From NCBI GenBank assembly GCA_039105265.1, contig JAPFFF010000002.1, forward strand, positions 6,510,001 through 6,574,000: a stretch of 64,000 nucleotides of DNA. The letters run 5' to 3'. Source of the stretch: Tritrichomonas musculus. Its lineage: Eukaryota > Parabasalia > Tritrichomonadida > Tritrichomonadidae. The notes beneath the pieces are model-generated. The model was not told the DNA's origin. It saw only the letters and a program-made list of their open reading frames with translations, and ran no database searches. This document shows, piece after piece, positions 16,251-26,105 of this stretch (the first letter of the stretch is position 1; each line of letters begins with the position of its first letter). The translations under genes were made by a program, and so were the position numbers.

Positions 16251-16676
16251 TTAATCATCATCCTTAGCATATCTAGCTCGTGAATTTGGCTTGGACTTAG
16301 TCCTAGGGGCTTCTTGTGCCCATTCAGTAGAATTTAATTGCTTATTGATTTTGGTCTTAACACTATAATTTTCATTTCGTCCTTGAGCAGCATTATTAAC
16401 TTTTTCTAAAGCAGTTCTTACGTTGCCTTTTGGAATATATTTTATAGCAGTATCAGCGAAATTAGATATCTTTTCTCTTGTCTTATCACTTAATAGTTTT
16501 CGACCGATACCTTGAGCAACCTTACCAATTATACCAGCATGCTTATTAACTCCATCGATAGCAGTATTAACAACTTTGCCAGCTAATCCACCAGTAGCAC
16601 TATTAGCAAAATTCATTAAATGCTTGCTTGCTAACCCTATTCCTGTTTTGATTAATTTCTTAAAAAACCCGCACAT
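16251..16676 (-). CDS. pVI/pX-like minor virion protein (B copy)
   Basis: 141 residues with an N-terminal amphipathic region (MCGFFKKLIKTGIGLASKHL), Gly/Ala-rich helices (SATGGLAGKVVNTAIDG) and a conserved block KYIPKGNVRTALEKVNNAAQGR. That block is almost identical in the C copy (KYIPKGNVREALTKINNHAQGR) but absent from A. It ends in a basic tail. The small Gly/Ala-rich membrane-active type fits a capsid-internal protein. It lies 20 bp downstream of the ATPase gene. Confidence 0.62.
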   Translation of the reverse strand: MCGFFKKLIKTGIGLASKHLMNFANSATGGLAGKVVNTAIDGVNKHAGIIGKVAQGIGRKLLSDKTREKISNFADTAIKYIPKGNVRTALEKVNNAAQGRNENYSVKTKINKQLNSTEWAQEAPRTKSKPNSRARYAKDDD

Positions 16677-16695
16677 TTAAAAATAATTAAAAAGT

Positions 16696-17550
16696 TTAAT
16701 CGAAATAATATTTATTTGCGGTGATATTCATAATAAATTTATCGTGTGGCTCTCTGTGTTGTAAATATTGTTTAACTGTTTCTTTTGTATCTAAATTATT
16801 ATTTGTTTGCTGAAGTAATGATGTGAAATCTTCTTCGCTATAACCACTATAGCAAATGATATCTGTAGCCATACGTTTAGCGTTGATATGAACAAATCTT
16901 ATTGTTTGAAAAGCCATTATACACGTGATATTATAGTGTCTTGTTTTTGTTAGCAAACGTATAAATTCACTATTGCCATTCTTCAATAAATCGCTACCTG
17001 CGCAGTCATCTAGAATTATTAATGTGTTATATGGGTATGTTGATGTATTATATTTAGCAAGTTTATTAGCAATATACACAATTCTATCATCTATGTCCTC
17101 TAATGAATGCTTATTAATTAACCGTTCCATCTCTTCATTTGCTTCTTTCATTTTTGATAGAACATGTTTAACTAATGCATAATATTTAACTTTGCGTTTG
17201 AGATGTTTTTTTAGAAAATCCATTAGTTCTTTTTCATTAACATAATTGATTGGTGTCTTAATACTTTTATGTAAGACTTCAGCAGTTTTATCAGCTTTAC
17301 CACTAGTTGAGCAGAATATGATTTTGCTATAATAAGGTTTCTTAAATAATTTTTCTGTTATCATTATATGCGACCATATCCAATAACTCTTTCCAGCGCC
17401 TGGTCTGCCTATTAAGAAAATAATGCCATTTGTGCTAAATGGGTAATCTGGTGATAATGGTTTAATTAAAGCCATTTCGATATCGCGTTGATTCTTTTTA
17501 ATAGCTTTATTTATTTCATTCTTAACTTGGTTAATAATTTGTTTTGTCAT
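16696..17550 (-). CDS. FtsK/HerA-type genome-packaging ATPase (B copy)
   Basis: 284 residues. Walker A GRPGAGKSYW is at about residues 48-57, and Walker B TLIILDDCAGSDLL at about 173. The TRHYNITCIMAFQTIRF strand and the conserved SGYSEEDFTSLLQQTNNN region follow. It is very similar to the copies in A and C; this is the best-conserved protein of the block. Unlike in A and C it is separated from the integrase gene by about 150 bp of AT-rich spacer (17551-17700). It would drive DNA into capsids. Confidence 0.92.
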   Translation of the reverse strand: MTKQIINQVKNEINKAIKKNQRDIEMALIKPLSPDYPFSTNGIIFLIGRPGAGKSYWIWSHIMITEKLFKKPYYSKIIFCSTSGKADKTAEVLHKSIKTPINYVNEKELMDFLKKHLKRKVKYYALVKHVLSKMKEANEEMERLINKHSLEDIDDRIVYIANKLAKYNTSTYPYNTLIILDDCAGSDLLKNGNSEFIRLLTKTRHYNITCIMAFQTIRFVHINAKRMATDIICYSGYSEEDFTSLLQQTNNNLDTKETVKQYLQHREPHDKFIMNITANKYYFD

Positions 17551-17700
17551 ATTTTTATTATTGTTAAATGAATTATATAGAATTTGTTAAAGAGTGTTTT
17601 AAATATCAATTGATAGGGTTCGTTGTAGAGTTGGTCTATGAGACAACAAAAATAATTTATAATGAATTCGTTATGCGTTAGCTCTAAGCCACTTTGTGGA

Positions 17701-18783
17701 TTAAGCCCGCTTCTTAATAGCATCTGGAATAGTATTTTGCGACGACCAATACTCAAGCTCCATTTGTGAAAGTTTAATTGGGTTCCCCTCACGTAGATTT
17801 TTTGCTGGGATTGTGTCTTTTACACCTCCTTCATATTGAACCCTATATTTATTTTTCTTGGGGTCATAGCTAATAATTTTATCAACGATGCCTCGTTTGC
17901 CTTTCTTTAGAGAATCAGCGAGTGGAATGTTATTTGCTGATTTAATTAATCTGTAGCCTGGTAATTTATCAACTGAATCATCTTTAGCTTTGACTATAAA
18001 TTGGTTCCCGGATTTTGAATCAACGATATAAGATTCTTTGCTTACTTTATTACGTTTCTTTGAAAATGGTTCATTAGCTAAAACAATTCTTACTCTTTCA
18101 TTTGGTTCAAAATTATATGGATTTATTTTTGTTTTCGTTTGGATATAATTTAATTCATCTTCTTTTGTTATATCTTTTGGCGCTTTATTGTTTAAAGACC
18201 GATGCGGAGAATTATTATATGCATCTATTAAATCATTCATTTCATTTTCATCAATATATCTATTTTCACCGATAGCGTCTCTTATTGTTCTCATGAATCT
18301 ATTAATGATGCCGAGCACGTTATGATTATTATCTTCAGTTGTTTTATAGATTATATTCTTTGACTTCATAAAACCTAATACCTCGTTTGATAAGTATGCT
18401 GCATCTTGGTCGCTTGTTATTGAATACACATCATTTACATCGTTAAAGAATTTGGTTAATGCTTCTACTATTGATTTTGAACCTTTGCCTATTAATGGGT
18501 ATGCGTAAGCTTTTCGTGTGTTAATATTAATTAGCATTAAATAATTACGTCCTCCTTTATGTTTATCATTGATGAATGTGTCCATTTGATAACCTCCGTG
18601 ATGTTTTGACACAATAGGCATAAATTCGGCTTTTGGAACCTTAGCGTCATGAATAACATTATTTTTAAGAAACTGTTTAGCATCTTGTTCATTAAATCCA
18701 TAGCGTTTAGCCAATGGTACAAATTTATTTTGACTACGCCACGGATATTTTTTAAATAATTCATCTAATGTTTTAAAACTCAT
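17701..18783 (-). CDS. retroviral-type (rve) integrase (B copy)
   Basis: 360 residues with the FPWRS-like N-terminus (KYPWRSQNKFVPLAKRYGF) shared with A. Core blocks are HHGGYQMDTFINDKHKGG, SITSDQDAAYL and YNNSPHRSLNN. A basic SH3-like segment (EPFSKKRNKVSKESYIVDS) and a chromo-like C-terminus (GKRGIVDKIISYD, PAKNLREG) follow. It is nearly collinear with the A protein, while the C protein has an extra insertion before the YN-S block. The start ATG at 18783 follows an AAATTAA leader. Confidence 0.9.
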   Translation of the reverse strand: MSFKTLDELFKKYPWRSQNKFVPLAKRYGFNEQDAKQFLKNNVIHDAKVPKAEFMPIVSKHHGGYQMDTFINDKHKGGRNYLMLININTRKAYAYPLIGKGSKSIVEALTKFFNDVNDVYSITSDQDAAYLSNEVLGFMKSKNIIYKTTEDNNHNVLGIINRFMRTIRDAIGENRYIDENEMNDLIDAYNNSPHRSLNNKAPKDITKEDELNYIQTKTKINPYNFEPNERVRIVLANEPFSKKRNKVSKESYIVDSKSGNQFIVKAKDDSVDKLPGYRLIKSANNIPLADSLKKGKRGIVDKIISYDPKKNKYRVQYEGGVKDTIPAKNLREGNPIKLSQMELEYWSSQNTIPDAIKKRA

Positions 18784-18816
18784 TTAATTTTTCATAAAAA
18801 TATTTCTGTGAGTACT

Positions 18817-18955
18817 TTATACGTATAATAGTTTATTGTAAGACATGAATTGCATTTCTATACAAAATGATTCATTTTTGGGAATAACAATAGGTATCTT
18901 GTTATGACGACCACTATAGAACTCGACCCAAAATTGTTGATCAGTAGAATTCAGT
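18817..18955 (-). pseudogene. minor capsid gene of B, C-terminal part, cut off by element C
   Basis: The minus strand encodes the family C-terminus (FYSGRHNKIP, then EMQFMSYNKLLYV), matching the ends of the mCP proteins of A and C. The frame stops at the left terminus of element C (18956). The remaining part of the same gene is at 44468-45626. The split is a clean insertion with a target duplication. Confidence 0.9.
18951..18955. repeat. target site duplication TCAGT (left)
   Basis: TCAGT directly precedes the left end of element C and is repeated at 44468-44472 directly after its right end. If the element ends at one base fewer on the right, the duplication reads TTCAGT (6 bp), the size usual for Polintons. 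Confidence 0.9.
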
Positions 18956-19020
18956 AGTAGTATACGTTAGGCTGTGCGCCCTTAACGGTCGCCCAGACCT
19001 AACTGCGCCGATGATTTCAC
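18956..19020. repeat. terminal inverted repeat of element C, left
   Basis: 65 bp identical to the reverse complement of 44403-44467. It begins AGTAGTATACGTTAGG and is markedly GC-rich against an AT-rich background (CTGTGCGCCC, GGTCGCCCAGACC). It starts with AG, as Polinton ends usually do. Confidence 0.96.
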
Positions 19021-19066
19021 TAGGGATAGGTTTAAGCAAAAAAAAATAAATAGAATTAGCTAACAT

Positions 19067-22000
19067 TTATGGTTTTGAATAAACTTCAAGATATGTTTGA
19101 CGATGATATAATGATGAACCAAATGAATCCTGTAGTTCATCTGGAACTTTACAATAACCATTTGAATCTTGAGTTAAGGGTTCTGTATTTCCATTTAATT
19201 CATCAATATAATAAAAACATTCCTCAGTCTCTACATCATATTTGAATCTGACATAGTGTTTGACATCATTATTATCAGTAAATACTCCAACATATTCTGT
19301 ATCATCATTATACGTAACAAAACATATATCGAAATAAAGGACACCCCCTCCTCTCTCAATAATATCTATAAAATCATTTTCACCAACTTCATGATATGTA
19401 AACCCTTGATAGAAATCAGGCAAAGTTGGCCCATGTGGTTCAAGCGCATAAATTCTGGCTTCAAAAGCGGCTATCGTAGCCTTTAATGTGGTATTTTCAG
19501 CCTCTAATGTCTCAATTCTGCCTTTGAGCACATCTAAAGCCTCATTTGTTTCATCAACAGTAGGATAAGTATTCATTATTTTTGCTATGTTTTCATCGTT
19601 TGTATGTGAGTTTTCTTCTATTTGATCAATCTTTTTATTAAGCGCATCAATGTCACTCATATATGCTATATCATTTACAGTATATTTCATACTTCTTATC
19701 GCTGTGTTCTCTTTGATGCTGATTGCACTAATTCTATGTTTCTTTGGGTTATCAATAATTATAGTTTTGTCTTGGAGAGATGCAGTTGGAAAGTTCTCTG
19801 TGCCCTCATAGTTCGATATCTCTCCATTTGATATATGAATTATTGGATAATTCTCTTCATAGTCTATATCATTATATTCGCTTACTTTCATGATCATAAT
19901 CCTGACTTTGATAATTCCTTCACTTATTGTATCCTCAGCTTCTAAATGTATTTTGCCATCAATTAATTTGCCATTAATGTCAATTGTATCGTCTCTTTTC
20001 AAATCACTTTTTGAAATAAAATCATTATATTCAAATTCATTGGCTATTTCATCGATCTTTAAGGCCAATAATTTTAAAATAGGTTTCAATGTTTCTCTGA
20101 ATTGATTACATAATTCATAAGCGGCTTCAACTGATAACGAATATTCTTCTGGATTTTCATCTTCGTTATCAAAAGTTATATCGTCTAATTGTTTATATTC
20201 TGAATTACACCAATTAATAACAGGTGAAATATCGGTGGTTATGCTTCTAACAGCAATATTTCCGAACATAATTCGTAATCTGGTCCAATCAGGAGCACCC
20301 AAAACTCTGGACCTACTAAACATACCTCTGAAAAAGCTAGAAAAAGCTGCTTTTAAAATTCTGATACCATGTGGAAAAAGTTGCATGCCGATAGATGCTG
20401 CACTCCCTACTGTACCTGCAATACCAAAAGCTAGGGCTGTATATGAAACAATTCTTAAATTCTTAACGTCATGTTCTAAATGTTGAGTTATGTCTTTGAC
20501 TTGAACCATTTCTGAATCAAGTACGTTAACTCTATGATTCATTTCATTCAAATCGTACGATACGACATCCAAATTATTTGTCACTAAATTTAAATCACTT
20601 CTCATCGTCGTGATGTTATCGGCGGTTATGATTTTAGAACTTGTGATATTATAATCTGTATAAAGTGTGGTTGCTGCATTTGGATTTGGTGTTATTTCAT
20701 AAAATTGTTGCTGAATAATATATTTGAAAGGATTCATAATTCCATCCCAATTGACCTCATCTACTGGATCCACCAAATCCTTTTTCAGATATAATTCAAT
20801 ATTTCTATGACTTGCATCAATTTTTGAATCTTCATAACGATAAGAGATTTTTTCAATTGTATCGAGAACACCGATAGTATCGCAATAAGCTGTATCGTTC
20901 CTTTCAACATGGTGAACTCCCTCAAGGCGAAATGACATTCGATTTGCTATATCTGAATTTGGTGAATAGATATCCAAGAAAATTTCCTCAATGTTTTTCA
21001 CCTCAAAAGTTCGTTTCGAATAATTATATATTAATATTTCAATTGCATAAAGATCATAGCCTTCAACCGAATGACTGAAATTTGTGTTTCCCCAATCAAC
21101 ACCTATTTCATTTCCATCTTTCAAAGTACCATCATTAAATTTCACTTTCAATTCAATTTTGCCATCTTTTTCCCATCCTTCTCCTCTAACAGGTCTTCTG
21201 ATAAATGCTTGCATTAAATTCTTTTCATTAACATTTGTATACCATATATTATCAGTAAAGAATTTTTTATTCCAGTCATCATTCTTCATCATAACACATG
21301 CACCAATAGCATCATAAGCATCTTTTTTTGCTCTTGTATTGCATTTATTTATTATTTTTCCATTTGATTTGCCTTGGATATTTTTGCCATCCCATTTAGT
21401 TCCATCCCATATTAAGTCCCATTTATTTCCAAAACAATATTCTTTGAATTTAAATTGTAAATGCGGTGGTATTGTATAATCTGAGGGTACTTCAAAAATC
21501 ATTTTATAATAATCATTATCATCTGAAATAATTGAAGGCTTATAGAAATAATGAACGTCACTTTTGTGTAATTTGAGAGCATTATCTGCTTCAATTATTT
21601 TGCACTTAAAAACTGGTTTATTCGATTCAATTAAATCCTGACTTGTTTGATTCATTATACTCAAATCACCGTTCATCCATAACGTATATGGCACAATATT
21701 GAGACGCTCATCAAAAGCTATGAAAAATTGAGAGCTATCTTCAGAACATTTATTTGTATATCCTTTCGATTCTTCATCATAAGCTATTATCGGACATTGA
21801 ATATGATTATCATGAACGCTTATGAAAAATTCTTTGATATATCGTCCTTCTGTGTCATAAACAACATCTTTTCTGAGAATTATTTTGAATATATTCCCAT
21901 TGAAAGCTTTCAATTTTTGTTCAATATCATCATCGTTTATTTTAATTTTCAATATATTATAATTTACATTATTGATTGTTTTTGTATCCCCTTCAACGTT

Positions 22001-23986
22001 TTCATTTTTCACATTGAATTCTGGAACTCCAAATTTTATATTAAAAAGTGAATCTGTCTTATCTGATGACGTAGCTAATTTTTCAATATCAACACCGTTT
22101 ATTAATCCATTTACATTCAAATTTGCTAATATATTGAAATTGCCTAAAACCGGTTTTTTCTCATCAATTGTTCGGCCATCTTCTTTCAAAATATTGATAT
22201 CATAGCTTTCTAATAATTCATTTACTGAATTCACTCCTGAAATATTTGCTGGCAAATTATTATTAATATTAATATCTGCTATTTCATCTGATAATAATTT
22301 AATATCATCAACGGGGTCTACATGATGGCGCCAAACCCATTCACCTCCATATTGAACAATTTGGCCTTTTCCTAAAAATCGGCCTGAATTCAATAATTCA
22401 ACCATAACTGAAACACTCTCTGAATAGCTATTTCTCCAATTTCTGTCAAAACCTCTATTTCTATATGATAACATCACCCACTCTTCTAAATAATCATCCC
22501 ATACATAGTTATCAGGAGGAACAAATTCATGATTGGTTCTCCATCCAGCTTCAAAATTCTGTCCATGTTCTTGCCATTCTTGATCAAAAACATTCCAAAC
22601 ATAATTATCACCAAAATGTTGTCTTTGATCTCTTTGCCATTCTAATCTTTCACTTTGATCTTGATTTATATATGAGTTATAATTTGCATGAAATATCCAT
22701 TGATCATATCTATCACTCCAACGAAAAACACCATCATTTATTTGAGATGGCAACAGAAAGGTTGCTAATGCTGAACTAGGATTCGTTCTCCAGTCTGTAT
22801 TTGATTCTTGAATACCATTTTCTGCACCGACAGCAACCCATTCACCATGAAAAGTGTCAATGATAAAATTGCGTGGCATATTTTGTGCATTAAGATTTGT
22901 TCGCCAACCAGATTGAAAATTAGAATTATTATGAAGAACCCAATGATCAGTTAATATGTCAAAAACATAATTTTCATCTCTTCGAAAAGAACGATCATGT
23001 GATGTGTCAATTACATTCACTTTTTCTTTCTTTTTTCGTCGTCTTTTTATCGTTGTGTTCACTTGAGTTGCTGCTTCTTGATATATTTCTGGTTGAAACA
23101 TCGCATCAACAAAAGAGCCGACACTATTATCAATTATTAAATGATTTTGCTTTTGAATTAATTGTTGAATGTCAAGATGTTGTTGTTGAGAAATTTGGCC
23201 AAAAAATCTTTGATTATTATTATTATTATTATTATCATTACAATTGCATTCTCTTATATTTGAGACTCTTTCTTCTAAAACATTATGTTGCTGAATAATA
23301 TTTCGAATATTTCTATTTGTTGTATCGATCCATCCCTGAAAACTAGGGTCTCTCATATCGTCATCATTATTATCATCATCATTATTATCATTTCCATTTC
23401 CATTTCCATCAATGATAATACCATCATTAATATCCAACAATTGACCACCTTCAAAATTGCTCGTGCTTAATGCTAAACGTCCATTTTCAATTTTTTTGGC
23501 ACGAATCTTTTTGAATGCACTTGTGATTACCATTCCCGTAATTCCTGAACCAAGAAGAACCAAAATAACAGTAAGGATACTTTTCATAAGCTCTGTTTGG
23601 TTTTCATAATATTTTTTCAAAAATTCATAAGCACTATTCACTTCAATAACGATATCACCCGTCGTTTCTATTGGATGATTGACAAATTGATAAACTGCAT
23701 GAATAATTTTTTTTGTGGATTTATCCCATATTAATTGAACTGTACCGTTAAATATTTCAATAAATTTTTCTTTGGAAAAGTTGTTATATAAAAATGTTTG
23801 TATTGGAGCTGTATATTTACTATTTTGAATTATTTCTTTGAGCCAATCCATGAACTTGCCTATATCAACTGGATTTTCAATATCAACGATATCCTCTCCA
23901 TCAAACATAAAACGATATTCTCTATTTTCTATTTCTCCATCTAATTTATGAAATGGTATCTGAATTTTATCAAGAACCTCCATCAT
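19067..23986 (-). CDS. giant W-repeat, membrane and coiled-coil protein
   Basis: About 1,640 residues from the first in-frame ATG (23986); the open frame runs to 24064 without another ATG. Numbering from 24064, a hydrophobic helix lies at about 163-184 (LTVILVLLGSGITGMVI). An acidic Asn/Asp low-complexity stretch follows (~215-290). At ~365-600 there are repeats of a Trp-rich unit of the type NYVWD...EWV...GWRTN. The middle is beta-rich. A second hydrophobic region lies near 1205-1260 (YTALAFGIAGTVGSAAS), a coiled coil near 1470-1540, and the C-terminal domain is compact and Tyr/Asp-rich. A receptor-binding, fibre or cell-surface role is inferred. No known family was recognised. Confidence 0.75.
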   Translation of the reverse strand: MMEVLDKIQIPFHKLDGEIENREYRFMFDGEDIVDIENPVDIGKFMDWLKEIIQNSKYTAPIQTFLYNNFSKEKFIEIFNGTVQLIWDKSTKKIIHAVYQFVNHPIETTGDIVIEVNSAYEFLKKYYENQTELMKSILTVILVLLGSGITGMVITSAFKKIRAKKIENGRLALSTSNFEGGQLLDINDGIIIDGNGNGNDNNDDDNNDDDMRDPSFQGWIDTTNRNIRNIIQQHNVLEERVSNIRECNCNDNNNNNNNQRFFGQISQQQHLDIQQLIQKQNHLIIDNSVGSFVDAMFQPEIYQEAATQVNTTIKRRRKKKEKVNVIDTSHDRSFRRDENYVFDILTDHWVLHNNSNFQSGWRTNLNAQNMPRNFIIDTFHGEWVAVGAENGIQESNTDWRTNPSSALATFLLPSQINDGVFRWSDRYDQWIFHANYNSYINQDQSERLEWQRDQRQHFGDNYVWNVFDQEWQEHGQNFEAGWRTNHEFVPPDNYVWDDYLEEWVMLSYRNRGFDRNWRNSYSESVSVMVELLNSGRFLGKGQIVQYGGEWVWRHHVDPVDDIKLLSDEIADININNNLPANISGVNSVNELLESYDINILKEDGRTIDEKKPVLGNFNILANLNVNGLINGVDIEKLATSSDKTDSLFNIKFGVPEFNVKNENVEGDTKTINNVNYNILKIKINDDDIEQKLKAFNGNIFKIILRKDVVYDTEGRYIKEFFISVHDNHIQCPIIAYDEESKGYTNKCSEDSSQFFIAFDERLNIVPYTLWMNGDLSIMNQTSQDLIESNKPVFKCKIIEADNALKLHKSDVHYFYKPSIISDDNDYYKMIFEVPSDYTIPPHLQFKFKEYCFGNKWDLIWDGTKWDGKNIQGKSNGKIINKCNTRAKKDAYDAIGACVMMKNDDWNKKFFTDNIWYTNVNEKNLMQAFIRRPVRGEGWEKDGKIELKVKFNDGTLKDGNEIGVDWGNTNFSHSVEGYDLYAIEILIYNYSKRTFEVKNIEEIFLDIYSPNSDIANRMSFRLEGVHHVERNDTAYCDTIGVLDTIEKISYRYEDSKIDASHRNIELYLKKDLVDPVDEVNWDGIMNPFKYIIQQQFYEITPNPNAATTLYTDYNITSSKIITADNITTMRSDLNLVTNNLDVVSYDLNEMNHRVNVLDSEMVQVKDITQHLEHDVKNLRIVSYTALAFGIAGTVGSAASIGMQLFPHGIRILKAAFSSFFRGMFSRSRVLGAPDWTRLRIMFGNIAVRSITTDISPVINWCNSEYKQLDDITFDNEDENPEEYSLSVEAAYELCNQFRETLKPILKLLALKIDEIANEFEYNDFISKSDLKRDDTIDINGKLIDGKIHLEAEDTISEGIIKVRIMIMKVSEYNDIDYEENYPIIHISNGEISNYEGTENFPTASLQDKTIIIDNPKKHRISAISIKENTAIRSMKYTVNDIAYMSDIDALNKKIDQIEENSHTNDENIAKIMNTYPTVDETNEALDVLKGRIETLEAENTTLKATIAAFEARIYALEPHGPTLPDFYQGFTYHEVGENDFIDIIERGGGVLYFDICFVTYNDDTEYVGVFTDNNDVKHYVRFKYDVETEECFYYIDELNGNTEPLTQDSNGYCKVPDELQDSFGSSLYHRQTYLEVYSKP

Positions 23987-24100
23987 TTTCTGTTTATTTA
24001 TATTTTTGCCTATCCATTCTTTCCAGTCTTCAAAACTGCTTGTATTTGAAAAGTATTGTTTCAAAAAGTCGACAAAATTTTCGACAAAAAATATGCTTCA

Positions 24101-25351
24101 TCACCAGAAATCATCATCAAAATGTGCTATATATGTCTTCTGATATGTTTCTCCATCTTTACCAAACACAGTCTGTTTAAAATTATTATATATATTTTTC
24201 AAAGCAGTTTTATTAAAATTCTCCATGATATGACGGAAAAAATTCTGATTCTGTTTATCGGCCTTCTTCAATTTTTCAAAAACATTGGCTATATTATCAT
24301 ATTCGATTTCACCTTTATCGTTCACTGTTTTTGTTTTTAAAGTTTTTGTCTCTATTTCATCATTAGCTTCATTATATACTGTCACTTCTTGATTATTTAA
24401 GCCTTCCATAATATCTTCATGCATTTGAGATATTGTTTCTGTGTTTGTATTGATTGCATTGACCATTTGGTCAAAATTTGTGATAGGTTCGTCTTTGGTT
24501 TTCATTCTATTTTTGGTCAAAAATGATCCATACCATGGTTCTGATTCTTTTTCGGTTTCTTCATACGTTATCACTTTTGCTTTTCCATCTGGTTTAATAT
24601 TTGATGAACTGTCAAAACCGAAATCTTTCAAATTATTGAATGTTTTCATCCAATTATATAAATTTTCAAGAGTGATATTCAATGATTCAATAATCTCATT
24701 AATTGTGGTTACTTTTTCTTTTTCATAATAGCATCGTTTATCCTCCCAATAATCCAAAAGTTGAGCACCATCCTCTTTTTTAAGGGGGAGCATTTTCAAT
24801 AGTTTATTATCTGGGCTGATAACCGTCATAGCCCTTGAATGTTTAATAAACTGATTGAGTACTCTTATTAATTGATTATATGTCTTTATTGAATTGTTTT
24901 CTGTTGAGATATAATGTTTATTCTTTAGATCAAAATCTAATCCTTTCAATGTTAAGTCTGAAATTTCACGGTTTACATCAAAAGTTGCGTCTATTTTCAA
25001 TTGATTTAGAGAGTTTTGAATAGCATCTGAATTATCATTCAAACATTTATAAAGCTGTTCTAAGGTGAAAGCATTGGTCAATTTGCCATTCACCTTGATT
25101 TGTCCTGTTGGATAAATATTGACCTTATATAAGTTTTTTATATCTCCTGGTTTTATACCTGCACCTGCAGTTATATAAGCATCTATCTCTGTTTTATTAT
25201 AAATGTTATTGAAGAAAACTGAAGAACCATCTTCATCTTCTATTTGAACAATTTTATTTCCATTCTCATCTTCTCCGACTTTGATTTCTATTCCATTTGA
25301 TTTTAATGTCTCAGCCTCACTTGATTGAATTGAGTATAAACCAATCGACAT
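24101..25351 (-). CDS. phage-fibre-like protein
   Basis: 416 residues. Near residue 50 is NNIYNKTEIDAYI, the (Y)NKTEID motif typical of trimeric bacteriophage tail fibres. It is followed by GIKPGDIKN, an NIYPTGQIKVNG strand, and many short helices with heptad-like Leu/Ile spacing (NSLNQLKIDATFD, QMVNAINTNTETISQM). It stands directly upstream of the giant protein gene on the same strand, about 115 bp before that gene's first ATG. A divergent gene starts 16 bp away at 25368. It probably forms a trimeric stalk with or beside the giant protein. This is inferred from motif and neighbourhood. Confidence 0.65.
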   Translation of the reverse strand: MSIGLYSIQSSEAETLKSNGIEIKVGEDENGNKIVQIEDEDGSSVFFNNIYNKTEIDAYITAGAGIKPGDIKNLYKVNIYPTGQIKVNGKLTNAFTLEQLYKCLNDNSDAIQNSLNQLKIDATFDVNREISDLTLKGLDFDLKNKHYISTENNSIKTYNQLIRVLNQFIKHSRAMTVISPDNKLLKMLPLKKEDGAQLLDYWEDKRCYYEKEKVTTINEIIESLNITLENLYNWMKTFNNLKDFGFDSSSNIKPDGKAKVITYEETEKESEPWYGSFLTKNRMKTKDEPITNFDQMVNAINTNTETISQMHEDIMEGLNNQEVTVYNEANDEIETKTLKTKTVNDKGEIEYDNIANVFEKLKKADKQNQNFFRHIMENFNKTALKNIYNNFKQTVFGKDGETYQKTYIAHFDDDFW

Positions 25352-25367
25352 ATTTAATAATAAATAA

Positions 25368-26105
25368 ATGTTAATTTCTATGCAAAGCCGTGATTCACAA
25401 AAATATCATACTGTGTCTTTGACGATGAATATACCTTGGAAATGCAGTTATGTAAAATATTATGTGTCTTCGATAAACACTAATTCAAACATATTATTAA
25501 GTACAAAAGATGATTATATGAAATATCAAGTTGGCAAAACCGTTCATACTATTGAATTTTCTGAGTCCTATCATTATTCTATCAAACAACTTGAACAAAT
25601 TTTTAGTCAGAAAAGTGAATTGGCATGGGAATATGATAAAAATAAACGCACATTTAAGATAACAGCAAGTTTGAAAACAACAATTACATCAATATCTCAC
25701 AGAGCAGCATTATTGACTGGATTATATAACACTCCGTTGCCTTTGACAATTGATCCTAAAGAACCCTTTATTGTGCCAGATTTGCCGATCATAACTCATA
25801 CAAAACTTTATTTAGTCTCTTTACAAGGTAATCCGATGTATTCAGCTATTGGAGATCAAGAGTATACTCCTTCAGTTATAGGAAATATAAACACAATGGC
25901 TATAGACGGCAAGCCACTGATTTATGACTTTGAGAAAGAAGGAAAACCAATAAAAATAAAAACAAACACAGATAGTTTAAAATATTTAGAATTAAGTTTA
26001 GTCGATTTCCAATTTCAGCCTATCGCTTTAAAAAGTCCTTTGTTTGTTTCAATTAAAGTAAAGCCAGCTAAAGATGCAGACGTTAAGGATGTGTTAACTA
26101 AATGA
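25368..26105 (+). CDS. putative structural protein
   Basis: 245 residues, with ATGs at 25368 and 25380. It is beta-rich, with HRAALLTGLYNTPLP in the middle and a C-terminus LELSLVDFQFQPIALKSPLFVSIKV. That ending has the same flavour as the C-terminus of the 130-residue protein of element D (WFTDLYGNSIIPSAFI...). Such endings (L-x-D-x-x-x-x-P-I plus a hydrophobic strand) recur in small Polinton virion proteins, so a minor structural role is plausible. It is transcribed away from the fibre gene and its 3' end overlaps that of polymerase B by 8 bp. Confidence 0.6.
   Translation: MLISMQSRDSQKYHTVSLTMNIPWKCSYVKYYVSSINTNSNILLSTKDDYMKYQVGKTVHTIEFSESYHYSIKQLEQIFSQKSELAWEYDKNKRTFKITASLKTTITSISHRAALLTGLYNTPLPLTIDPKEPFIVPDLPIITHTKLYLVSLQGNPMYSAIGDQEYTPSVIGNINTMAIDGKPLIYDFEKEGKPIKIKTNTDSLKYLELSLVDFQFQPIALKSPLFVSIKVKPAKDADVKDVLTK

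Larger units (their letters stand above)
9915..18955. mobile_element. Maverick/Polinton element B, left part
   Basis: A second Polinton of the A/C type. From left to right it has small accessory genes, the MIKKRS and proline-rich genes, HNH, MCP, a coiled-coil gene unique to B, the linker and pVI-like genes, ATPase, integrase and the end of mCP. The mCP gene is split by insertion of element C at 18956, and the rest of B resumes at 44468. The polymerase half is not in the window and may lie left of base 1, beyond element A. B is older than C, which lies inside it. Apart from that insertion, only a few accessory gene remnants look broken. Confidence 0.8.

Noticed and set aside
17547-17792. An 81-codon minus-strand frame overlapping the integrase gene end
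   Set aside because: It overlaps the well-supported integrase in another frame and has no relatives; it is a shadow frame.
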